The position numbers and the translations under genes were made by a program. Below, one piece after another: positions 1 through 5,762 of a DNA stretch of 8,918 nucleotides. The DNA is from DATBLY01 sp036555125. Its GTDB lineage: Bacteria; Actinomycetota; UBA4738; HRBIN12. Position 1 is the first letter of the stretch. Every line of letters begins with the position of its first letter. Where the stretch lies: assembly GCA_036555125.1 (NCBI GenBank), contig DATBLY010000103.1:1-8918 (forward strand), written 5' to 3'. Under the pieces are notes generated by a model. That model ran no database searches. It saw only the letters and a program-made list of their open reading frames with translations, and was not told where the DNA came from.

Positions 1-2
1 AG

Positions 3-1007
3 CGCGCGCCGCAGATCGTGGTCGTCGCGTGCTTCTCGAGCCACATCCACCGGATCCAGCAGGTGGTGGACGCGGCCAGGGCGAACGAGCGGGTGGTCGC
101 GTTCCTCGGCCGCTCGATGCTGAACTCGGTGGCGGCGGCCAGGCGCCTCGGCATCCTGAACGTGCCCGACGCGGACGTGGTCCCGATCGAGGAGGTCGAC
201 AAGATCGATCCCGGCCGTGTGGTCGTCGCGTGCACCGGGAGCCAGGGTGAGCCGTACTCCGCGCTCTCGCTGATGGCGGCGCGCGAGCACAAGTGGGTCA
301 AGCTCGGTGAGGACGACACCGTCGTGCTGTCCTCGTCCCTGATCCCGGGCAACGAGCCGGCGATCCACCGGGTCGTCGACGCCCTGTACCGGACGGGGGC
401 GGACGTCTATCACGTACCCGCCGACGCGGTGCACGCGAGCGGTCACGCCGCGCAGGAGGAGCTCCGGCTGATGCTCTCGCTGGTCCGCCCGCGGTGGTTC
501 ATCCCGATCCACGGCGAGCGCCGCCACCTCCAGCACCACGCCCGCCTGGCGGTCGAGGTCGGGATCCCCGAGGAGCGGGTCCTGATCTGCGAGGACGGCG
601 ACGTCGTCGAGGTCGGGGAGATCGTGGCGAAGGTCGATCAGGTCGAGGCCGGGATGACCCTCGTCGACGGCCTGGGGATCGGCGACGTGGGCGGTCAGGT
701 GCTGCGCGATCGGCGGAAGCTCGCCGGCGACGGGGTCGTGGTCGTCGTCCTGACGGTCGACGCGCAGACCGGCGCGGTGCTCTCGGGCCCCGACATCGTG
801 AACCGGGGCTTCGTCCACGACGAGACGTCCGGCGAGATCCTCGAGGAGGGCCGCGTCCGCGTGATGGCGGCCCTCGAGGAGTCGGCCGGCGCGCACGTGA
901 CCGACCCGTCCGCGGTCCAGCAGTCGGTCCGCCGCGTCCTCGGCCGATACTTCTACGAGGTCACGCAGCGCAAGCCCGTGATCCTCCCGGTGATCATGGA
1001 GGTCTGA
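3..1007 (+). CDS. rnj: Ribonuclease J, C-terminal part (5' truncated by window edge)
   Basis: RNase J is a cytoplasmic metallo-beta-lactamase/beta-CASP ribonuclease with 5'-3' exonuclease and endonuclease activity in RNA maturation and decay. The reading frame is open from base 3, so the real start lies upstream; family members are about 550 residues and roughly the first 220 are missing. What remains is the end of the beta-CASP domain (SSHIHRIQQ near 39-65, TGSQGEPYSALS near 234-269), the C-terminal metallo-beta-lactamase motifs HASGHA (432-449) and PIHGE (504-518), and the C-terminal oligomerisation domain up to the TGA at 1005-1007. The His residues in HASGHA and HGE match family metal or substrate positions. 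The GTG at 18 is an internal Val codon, not a start. Next comes ftsK after 50 bp, an order common in Gram-positive genomes. Family assignment is secure. Confidence 0.95.
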   Translation, partial: RAPQIVVVACFSSHIHRIQQVVDAARANERVVAFLGRSMLNSVAAARRLGILNVPDADVVPIEEVDKIDPGRVVVACTGSQGEPYSALSLMAAREHKWVKLGEDDTVVLSSSLIPGNEPAIHRVVDALYRTGADVYHVPADAVHASGHAAQEELRLMLSLVRPRWFIPIHGERRHLQHHARLAVEVGIPEERVLICEDGDVVEVGEIVAKVDQVEAGMTLVDGLGIGDVGGQVLRDRRKLAGDGVVVVVLTVDAQTGAVLSGPDIVNRGFVHDETSGEILEEGRVRVMAALEESAGAHVTDPSAVQQSVRRVLGRYFYEVTQRKPVILPVIMEV

Positions 1008-1020
1008 GGCCTCGCGCTGC

Positions 1021-1048
1021 TTGAGTTGAGCCCTCCAGCCGTCATGCT
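1021..1048 (+). promoter_or_regulatory. Possible ftsK promoter giving a near-leaderless mRNA
   Basis: TTGAGT (1021-1026) and CATGCT (1043-1048) are spaced by 16 bp and resemble weak -35 and -10 elements. Transcription would begin about 3 nt before the ftsK ATG. No Shine-Dalgarno sequence sits at a normal distance: the only G-run, 1051-1054, is 3 nt from the ATG. Leaderless or near-leaderless translation is therefore inferred. The boxes are weak matches, so ftsK may instead be read through from rnj. Confidence 0.3.
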
Positions 1049-1057
1049 TAGGGGCCC

Positions 1058-3373
1058 ATGGCGACGAAGACTTCCCCGTCGCGGCGCGCTGCGTCGCGCA
1101 AGAGCCCTGCCAAGCGCCGGCCCCCATCCAAGAAGCCGCCGAGGACCCCGGTCCGGACCGTCCTGAGCCCCTGGGCGCGCGACGCCCTCGGGATCGGGCT
1201 CGTCGTGTTCGGGCTCCTGTCGGTCCTGTCGATGTGGTTCGAGGCCGCGGGGCCGGCGGGCGACGGGATCGCCTGGCTGCTGAAGGCCGCGTTCGGGATC
1301 GGCGCGTACGCGGCGCCGGTCGTCGGCGTGTACTGGGGCGTGGTCCTGCTCCGCGATCTGGCGCGCGAGGAGCGGGTCCGGATGTTCATCGGGTTCCTGG
1401 TCCTCGGCCTGGGGCTGCTCGGCCTCGCCTCACTCGGGAACGGCAACCCGAGCCCGCTCGCGACGGTCGAGATCCTCCAGCAGGCGGCGGGCTACGTCGG
1501 CGCGATCGTCGTGTACCCGTTGTCGAAGCTGATCTCCGAGATCGGGGCCGCGATCGTCTGCGTCGGCCTGTCGGCCCTGGGGTTCCTGATCTTCACCGGC
1601 ACGCCGGTCTCGACGATCACCGGCTGGGTGCACGAGTTCCGGGCGTCCCGCGCCGAGCGTGATCCCGTCGGCGTGGCGGTCGAGGAGGAGGAGCCGCCCG
1701 CGACGGCCGGCTCCAGACGCCCGGACTGGCGGGCCCGCCGCAGCTCGTTCCTGGAGAGCATGGGCCTCACCGAACCGACCGCCGACGAGCTGGTGGTCCT
1801 GCCGGACGTGGAGGAGCCCGTCCTCGACCTCGAGGATCCGGAGCCGCCGTTGGAGGCAGCGACGAGGGGGCGCGGTCGCGGCGCGCGGACCGTCTCGACC
1901 GCGAGCGGCCCCTATCAACTGCCGCCGCTCGACCTGCTGCGCGAGGCCCCTCCCTCCACGGCCGACGGGCGCCACGAGGCCCAGGTGATGGAGGCGCTCG
2001 AGCGCACGCTGCAGACGTTCGGCGTGGACGCGCGGGTCACGGGCTCGCACCGCGGCCCGACCGTCACGATGTACGAGGTCGACATCGCCGCCGGCACGAA
2101 GGTGAACAAGGTGCTCTCGCTGTCGAGCGACATCGCCTACGCGCTGGCGACGCCCGACGTGCGGATCATCGCGCCGATCCCCGGCAAGTCGGCGATCGGC
2201 ATCGAGGTCCCGAACCAGCATCGCGACTTCGTGATGCTCGGCGACATCCTGCGCTCGCGCGCCGCGAAGGACGCGCGCCATCCGCTCGATGTGGCCCTGG
2301 GCAAGGACGTCCACGGCCGGATCCAGATGGTGAACCTGGCCACGATGCCGCACGTCCTGATCGCCGGCGCGACCGGCGCGGGCAAGTCGAGCCTGATCAA
2401 CTGCTTCATCACCTCGCTGCTGATGCGCACCACGCCCGACGACGTGCGCCTCGTCCTGGTCGACCCGAAGCGGGTCGAGCTCAGCCACTTCGCCGAGGTG
2501 CCGCACCTGCTCTCGCCGGTGATCGTGCACCCGAAGCGCGCGGCCGAGGCGCTGCAGTGGATCGTCCGGGAGATGGAGCTCCGATACGAGCTCCTGGCCA
2601 CCGTCGGCGTCCGCGACATCGACGGCTACGAGGATGGCCTGCGGAGCGGGACGCTCCGGATCCCGCCCGGCCAGGAGGACCGGTACGAGCACCTGCCGTT
2701 CATCGTCGTCGTGATCGACGAGCTGGCGGACCTGATGATGGTCGCGCCCCGCGACGTGGAGGACGCGATCTGCCGGATCGCCCAGATGGCGCGCGCCGTC
2801 GGGATCCACCTGGTCGTGGCCACGCAGCGCCCGTCGGTCGACGTCGTGACCGGCCTGATCAAGGCGAACATCCCGTCACGGATCGCGCTGATGACGTCGT
2901 CCCAGGCCGACTCGCGCGTGATCCTCGACATGAACGGCGCCGAGAAGCTCGTGGGGCACGGCGACATGCTCTACGCGCCGGCGAGCGCCTCGAAGCCCGC
3001 CCGGCTGCAGGGCGCGTGGGTCACGGAGCAGGAGATCCACGACGTCTCGGCGTTCATCCGCGGGCAGCGCGAGGTGGTGTACGAGAACAGCGTCGAGGGG
3101 CTCGGGCTCCCACCGGCCGAGCACGAGCTGAGCGGCGCCTCCGGCCTGGCCGACGACGACGAGACGCTGCTCGAGCAGGCCGCCGAGCTGGTGATCCGGT
3201 CCCAGCTCGGCTCGACCTCGATGCTCCAGCGGAAGCTCAAGGTCGGGTTCGCCCGGGCCGGCCGGCTGATGGACCTGCTCGAGGAGCAGGGCATCGTGGG
3301 GCCCTCCCAGGGGTCGAAGGCCCGCGACGTCCTGATCAGCTGGGACGAATGGGAGGAGCGCCGCAGCGCCTGA
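1058..3373 (+). CDS. ftsK: FtsK/SpoIIIE DNA translocase
   Basis: This is a membrane-anchored, ATP-driven double-stranded DNA pump that clears chromosome ends from the closing septum. The 771 residues are close to the usual length. The N-terminus is a basic Lys/Arg/Pro tail (1-34) followed by about four hydrophobic membrane segments (roughly 42-60, 70-98, 109-127, 144-180). A variable acidic/proline linker runs from about 195 to 290. The motor follows: alpha domain about 300-420, Walker A GATGAGKS at 437-444, Walker B ending in DELADL at 554-559, and the conserved ATQRPS motif at 588-593. A C-terminal winged-helix gamma domain (about 700-761, LLEQAAELVIRSQLGSTSML onward, GIVGPSQGSK) is the part that in E. 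coli and Bacillus reads polar DNA sequences. The ATG at 1058 is chosen because the basic tail begins there. The gene is intact, and it ends convergently with the unknown gene on the other strand. Confidence 0.97.
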   Translation: MATKTSPSRRAASRKSPAKRRPPSKKPPRTPVRTVLSPWARDALGIGLVVFGLLSVLSMWFEAAGPAGDGIAWLLKAAFGIGAYAAPVVGVYWGVVLLRDLAREERVRMFIGFLVLGLGLLGLASLGNGNPSPLATVEILQQAAGYVGAIVVYPLSKLISEIGAAIVCVGLSALGFLIFTGTPVSTITGWVHEFRASRAERDPVGVAVEEEEPPATAGSRRPDWRARRSSFLESMGLTEPTADELVVLPDVEEPVLDLEDPEPPLEAATRGRGRGARTVSTASGPYQLPPLDLLREAPPSTADGRHEAQVMEALERTLQTFGVDARVTGSHRGPTVTMYEVDIAAGTKVNKVLSLSSDIAYALATPDVRIIAPIPGKSAIGIEVPNQHRDFVMLGDILRSRAAKDARHPLDVALGKDVHGRIQMVNLATMPHVLIAGATGAGKSSLINCFITSLLMRTTPDDVRLVLVDPKRVELSHFAEVPHLLSPVIVHPKRAAEALQWIVREMELRYELLATVGVRDIDGYEDGLRSGTLRIPPGQEDRYEHLPFIVVVIDELADLMMVAPRDVEDAICRIAQMARAVGIHLVVATQRPSVDVVTGLIKANIPSRIALMTSSQADSRVILDMNGAEKLVGHGDMLYAPASASKPARLQGAWVTEQEIHDVSAFIRGQREVVYENSVEGLGLPPAEHELSGASGLADDDETLLEQAAELVIRSQLGSTSMLQRKLKVGFARAGRLMDLLEEQGIVGPSQGSKARDVLISWDEWEERRSA

Positions 3374-3382
3374 GCGGCGAGG

Positions 3383-3409
3383 CGGCGCCGGGGCCCCTAG
3401 ACGGCGCCG
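3383..3409. terminator. Convergent GC-rich inverted repeat between ftsK and the unknown gene
   Basis: Two copies of CGGCGCCG (3383-3390 and 3402-3409) can pair as an 8-bp stem around an 11-nt loop. A second palindrome, GGGGCCCC (3390-3397), sits at its centre. It lies 9 bp past the ftsK stop and covers the stop codon of the minus-strand gene. The structure could end transcription from both sides. There is no T-run on either side, so it is not a classical intrinsic terminator. Both arms are self-complementary, so other folds are possible. Confidence 0.4.
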
Positions 3410-3801
3410 ACCCTGCGGGCCACCTGGAACAGGTTGTCCGCGTGCTGCTGGGGGTCCACCATGTACGCCCCGGCGACGCCGGTGAGGCTCTGCCAGTAGG
3501 CGTAGATCTCCTCTTCGTTCCACCCGCGGGCCACGGCGCCGCGGAAGCTCCGGACCATCTCGCTGCCGTTCCACAGGGCCTCGGGCGACAGGATGAACCC
3601 GCCCCGGCCGCTGTCGATCGAGAGCCAGAAGGCGCCGATCAGGCCCCAGCTGCCGTCGTCACGGTCCCCCGACAGGAGCAGGAACCGCACCGGGCCCTCC
3701 GAGAGCAGGTCGGGCACGTGGACCGGCGTCGGCGCCGTCGAGAACGGCGACAGATCGTGCCACTTCGTCGTGATCTGGTCCCGCGACTCGTCTCGCTCCA
3801 T
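3397..3801 (-). CDS. Unrecognised tryptophan-rich 134-residue protein
   Basis: I do not recognise this family. The codons end almost always in G or C, as in the neighbours, which supports real coding. The protein has no signal peptide, membrane segment or cysteine, so it is probably a soluble cytoplasmic protein. It holds six tryptophans (14, 52, 59, 77, 94, 103). The N-terminus is charged and polar (1-20). A central part is rich in Gly and aromatics (about 37-72, including SWGLIGAFWLSID), and the end looks helical and acidic (about 94-131, NEEEIYAYWQSL, then DPQQHADNLFQVARRVG). The frame is open upstream to a stop at 3838-3840 with no other start, so the ATG at 3801 is the only choice upstream. 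Ribosome binding is poor: GAGGG ends only 3 nt before the ATG, and GGGGGA is 13 nt away. It follows the acetyltransferase after 140 bp and converges on ftsK. Confidence 0.75.
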   Translation of the reverse strand: MERDESRDQITTKWHDLSPFSTAPTPVHVPDLLSEGPVRFLLLSGDRDDGSWGLIGAFWLSIDSGRGGFILSPEALWNGSEMVRSFRGAVARGWNEEEIYAYWQSLTGVAGAYMVDPQQHADNLFQVARRVGAV

Positions 3802-3941
3802 CTGCCCTCGCTCGTCCCCCTCGCGGGGGAATCTACGTCACCCGCTCCGGGCGACGCAGCGGCCGAAAGGCTGAAAGCCTCGGCAACCTTCGCTCTAAGG
3901 CAACCCGTGGCCGTCGGCCGGCCGAGACCTCCCGGGTGGCG
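3802..3941 (-). promoter_or_regulatory. Hairpin-rich 140-bp leader or intergenic RNA of unknown class
   Basis: This gap between the acetyltransferase stop and the unknown gene's ATG contains no gene. It holds several good hairpins: GCCG-AGGCT / AGCCT-CGGC with a 2-nt bulge (3862-3884), CCTT/AAGG (3887-3900), CGTC-CCCG with its partner arms (3836-3856), and a 6-bp stem (3815-3830). Two GGCAACC copies on the plus strand (3882-3888, 3899-3905) flank the CCTT/AAGG loop. The 3836-3856 stem is an unbroken 9 bp with one G-U pair if read as minus-strand RNA, but has an A-C mismatch on the plus strand, which mildly favours the minus strand as the RNA. TAGATT (3835-3830, minus) could alternatively be a -10 box, which would leave only about 22 nt of leader. 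It matches no riboswitch class that I can name. Confidence 0.4.
3815..3830 (-). other. 6-bp stem with GCGA (GNRA) tetraloop just upstream of the unknown gene's start
   Basis: Read on the minus strand, TCCCCC, GCGA and GGGGGA form a perfect 6-bp stem closed by a GNRA-type tetraloop, 13 nt before the ATG at 3801. Its 3' arm GGGGGA is the most purine-rich ribosome-binding candidate for the gene, so folding could hide it. No T-run follows, so it is not an obvious terminator. Whether it folds depends on where transcription starts. Confidence 0.45.
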
Positions 3942-4487
3942 TCACGCGCGCCGACGGCCGCCGAGGTCCTCCGCGAGGATCGCCCACCGCTCGTGGTCGC
4001 GCCAGCGGCCGCCGATCTTGAGGTACCGGGGTGAGAACCCCTCCTTGCGGAAGCCGGCGCCGCGGACCAGGGCGATCGAGACGGTGTTCCCCGGTTGGAT
4101 GTTGGCCTCGAGCCGGTGCAGGCCGAGCGGCCCGAACGCGTATCGCAGGACGAGCCGGAGGCCCTCGCGCATGTAGCCGCGCCCGGCGAACGGCCGGAAG
4201 GCGTAGTAGCCGAGGTACGCACTGCGGAACCCGCCGTAGAAGATCTGGGACAGGTTGTAGACGCCGACGATCGCGCCGTCGTCGCCGCGGCAGACCAGCA
4301 GTCGCTCGGACGTGTCGTCGCGGTTCGAGCGCAGGTAGGCCGCGAACGCCTCGTCGTCCTCGGGCGCGAACACCCAGGGCCGGTGGAGCGGCCGGGAGGC
4401 ACGGACGCGCCCCAGGAACTCGTCGCGATCCTCCGGAACCGGGTACCGCAGGAAGACCTGGCTGCCCTCGACGAGGCGTTCGGTCAC
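3942..4487 (-). CDS. GNAT acetyltransferase, RimJ/RimL type
   Basis: This is a GCN5-related N-acetyltransferase of the subgroup that includes RimJ/RimL, which acetylate N-terminal amines of ribosomal proteins; many relatives act on other amines, so the substrate is unknown. With a GTG start at 4487 it has 181 residues, typical for the family. It opens with a beta strand typical of the group (QVFLRYPVPEDRDEFL, 10-25). The acetyl-CoA site is LGYYAFRPFAGRGYMREGL (about 92-110, with the R/G-x-G-x turn AGRGYM). Next is LGLHRLEANIQPGNTVSIAL (121-140) and the closing VRGAGFRKEG (141-150), all characteristic of this subgroup. The start is placed here because GTG overlaps the pyrophosphatase TGA as GTGA. 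The frame stays open further upstream, but that stretch is out-of-frame pyrophosphatase sequence. It is probably translated by coupling with that gene. Confidence 0.9.
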   Translation of the reverse strand: MTERLVEGSQVFLRYPVPEDRDEFLGRVRASRPLHRPWVFAPEDDEAFAAYLRSNRDDTSERLLVCRGDDGAIVGVYNLSQIFYGGFRSAYLGYYAFRPFAGRGYMREGLRLVLRYAFGPLGLHRLEANIQPGNTVSIALVRGAGFRKEGFSPRYLKIGGRWRDHERWAILAEDLGGRRRA

Positions 4488-4978
4488 CGCTCCGTCGCCC
4501 GCGCCCGCGCCTCCGCGATCACCCGCAGGGCGCTCGCCCGGTCCTCGTACCCGTCGGTCGCGACCTTGTGCCCTTCGAGGTCCTTGTAGACCTGGAAGAA
4601 GTGCTCGATCTCGTTCAGGAGGCTGAGCGGAAGCCCGTCGAGGTCTTGGACGTGGGACCAGAGAGGATCCCGGAGGGGAACGCACAGGATCTTCTCGTCC
4701 TCGCCCTTCTCGTCCTGCATCCGGAACAAGCCGACCGGCCGCACGCGGATCTGACAACCGGGGAACGTGGGCTCGCCGACGAACACGAGCGCGTCGAGCG
4801 GATCGCCGTCGAGGCCCAGCGTGCCATCGATGAAGCCGTAGTCCGCCGGGTACTGCATCGAGGTGAAGAGCATCCGGTCCAGCACGATCGCGTGCGTCTG
4901 GTGGTCGTACTCGTACTTGTTCCGCGAACCCTTGGGGATCTCGACGACCACCGTCAGGGGTGCCGTGTCGCCCGCCAT
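4484..4978 (-). CDS. ppa: Inorganic pyrophosphatase (family I)
   Basis: This cytosolic enzyme hydrolyses pyrophosphate to two phosphates with Mg2+ and so pulls biosynthetic reactions forward. Its 164 residues fit the short bacterial form. The family signature is DGDPLDALV (57-65). The active-site set can be placed against E. coli: E13 and K16 in EIPKGSRNKYEYD, metal ligands D57, D59 and D62, then D89 and D94 with K96 in MQDEKGEDEKILCVP. The tail EIEHFFQVYKDLEGHKV (124-139) is also typical. The ATG at 4978 is preceded by no Shine-Dalgarno sequence, but a TAGACT box lies 6 nt upstream, which suggests leaderless translation. It is divergent from rodZ across 45 bp and is first in a minus-strand pair with the acetyltransferase. 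It appears intact. Confidence 0.97.
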   Translation of the reverse strand: MAGDTAPLTVVVEIPKGSRNKYEYDHQTHAIVLDRMLFTSMQYPADYGFIDGTLGLDGDPLDALVFVGEPTFPGCQIRVRPVGLFRMQDEKGEDEKILCVPLRDPLWSHVQDLDGLPLSLLNEIEHFFQVYKDLEGHKVATDGYEDRASALRVIAEARARATER

Positions 4979-4984
4979 GGTGGG

Positions 4985-4990
4985 AGTCTA
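4985..4990 (-). promoter_or_regulatory. -10 box for leaderless ppa transcription
   Basis: On the minus strand TAGACT (4990-4985) fits the TANNNT -10 pattern and ends 6 nt before the ppa ATG. That spacing places the transcription start at or next to the A of the ATG, the typical layout of leaderless genes in GC-rich Gram-positive bacteria. No good -35 box is visible. Confidence 0.45.
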
Positions 4991-5005
4991 GCCAGGGGGT
5001 AGCGC

Positions 5006-5011
5006 TATCAT
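5006..5011 (+). promoter_or_regulatory. -10 box for the rodZ-cinA-thpR run
   Basis: TATCAT (5006-5011) differs from TATAAT at one base and lies 12 nt before the rodZ ATG, predicting a leader of only about 5 nt. No Shine-Dalgarno sequence or clear -35 box is present. It overlaps the 8-bp palindrome TAGCGCTA (5000-5007), which sits between this box and the divergent ppa box and could bind a regulator of both. Confidence 0.45.
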
Positions 5012-5023
5012 CCCCGGGTTCCC

Positions 5024-5755
5024 ATGGCCGGAGGTTCCTCGCACGACACGCTGATCGGTCTCGGCCCCGCGCTCCGCAAGGCGCGGGAGCGCCGCGGCGT
5101 CACCCTCGACGCCGCCAGCCGCGACACGAAGCTCCGCGTGGATCAGCTGCGGGCCCTCGAGGGCGAGGAGTTCGACAGCCTCCTCGGCGACGTCTACGTG
5201 CGCGGATCGCTCCGGACCTACGCCGCGTACCTCGGACTGGACCCGGAGAAGGTCGTCGGCGCCTACGCGCGTCACGTGGAGGACCCGGGCCCGCCGCCGC
5301 CCCCCGCGAAGCTCGGCCGGGTCGAGCGGGCGATCGCGGCCACGCGGATCCGGGACAACCAGCGCGTGATGGTGCTCCTCGCGGCGCTGGTCCTGCTGGT
5401 GGCGGTCGTGTTCGGGCTGGTCTCGCGGCGGCACTCGGCGCCCGAGGCGGCGCCGTTGCCGAGCGTGACCCTCCAGCCCGAGCCGAGCGACCGCAGCATC
5501 GACGCCATCGTCGAGGCGCTCCGCGACGTCGTCATCGTCGCCGACGCGGACGGCGTCCGCGCGCGCTATGAGCTCCTGGCCGGCGAGACGCGCACGTTCA
5601 CCGCCCGGAGCACGTTGGCGCTCGAGGCCGACGACGGAGGCGCGTTCCGCCTCACCGTGAACGGGGTCGAGCAGGGCTTCCCGGGCACGCCGGGGGCCCC
5701 ATGGTCCGACGAGTGGAGCTTCGGCTCCGAGAGCCCTGCCGCCACGGGGACGTGA
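5024..5755 (+). CDS. rodZ: RodZ-like cell-shape protein (Cro/C1-type HTH, one membrane segment)
   Basis: RodZ links the MreB cytoskeleton to the cell-wall elongation machinery in the inner membrane; in rodlike bacteria it helps set cell shape. The 243-residue protein shows the expected order. A cytoplasmic helix-turn-helix domain (about 12-82) contains the typical LRKARERRGVTLDAAS start and the YVRGSLRTYAAYLGLDP stretch (58-74). A proline-rich and basic linker follows (88-114). A single transmembrane segment (about 115-133, VMVLLAALVLLVAVVFGLV) leads to an extracytoplasmic beta-rich domain (about 155-220) like that of other RodZ proteins. The ATG at 5024 leaves the HTH complete, and no Shine-Dalgarno sequence precedes it. 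The stop is 4 bp before cinA, so the two are almost certainly co-transcribed. In Bacillus a rodZ homologue (ymfM) also sits near cinA and recA. MreB binding is inferred from the family only. Confidence 0.88.
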   Translation: MAGGSSHDTLIGLGPALRKARERRGVTLDAASRDTKLRVDQLRALEGEEFDSLLGDVYVRGSLRTYAAYLGLDPEKVVGAYARHVEDPGPPPPPAKLGRVERAIAATRIRDNQRVMVLLAALVLLVAVVFGLVSRRHSAPEAAPLPSVTLQPEPSDRSIDAIVEALRDVVIVADADGVRARYELLAGETRTFTARSTLALEADDGGAFRLTVNGVEQGFPGTPGAPWSDEWSFGSESPAATGT

Positions 5756-5762
5756 CCCCGTG
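5743..5762 (+). promoter_or_regulatory. Hairpin at the rodZ stop/cinA start
   Basis: CACGGGG (5743-5749) and CCCCGTG (5756-5762) form a perfect 7-bp stem with a 6-nt loop, ACGTGA. The loop holds the rodZ TGA (5753-5755), and the 3' arm ends exactly on the cinA GTG (5760-5762). The 5' arm contains GGGG (5746-5749), the only plausible ribosome-binding run for cinA. Folded, it would hide both signals; a ribosome finishing rodZ would open it. This implies translational coupling but is untested. Confidence 0.5.

Noticed and set aside
18..20. GTG at 18 as the start of a short RNase J-like gene
   Set aside because: The frame is open to the window edge and the bases before it continue the beta-CASP domain, so this is an internal Val codon.
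1430..2809. Long minus-strand open frame (459 codons) across ftsK
   Set aside because: It is a shadow frame caused by high GC: an Arg/Asp/His/Val-rich translation with no domain, lying opposite an unmistakable ftsK.
3838..3944. A true SAM-I (S-box), SAM-IV, c-di-GMP, glycine or cobalamin riboswitch
   Set aside because: The invariant blocks I know for these classes (for example AGAG and GAGGGA with GGUGC for the S-box) are absent; only the short GGCAACC piece is shared.
2557..4176. Plus-strand 539-codon frame covering the end of ftsK and the unknown gene
   Set aside because: The composition is Arg/Pro/Ala-dominated, it overlaps genes on both strands, and it shows no recognisable domain.
4488..4757. 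N-terminal extension of the acetyltransferase to an ATG at 4757
   Set aside because: The added 90 residues are out-of-frame pyrophosphatase codons rich in Arg/Gly/Pro. The GTG at 4487 overlaps the ppa stop as GTGA and gives the normal family length.
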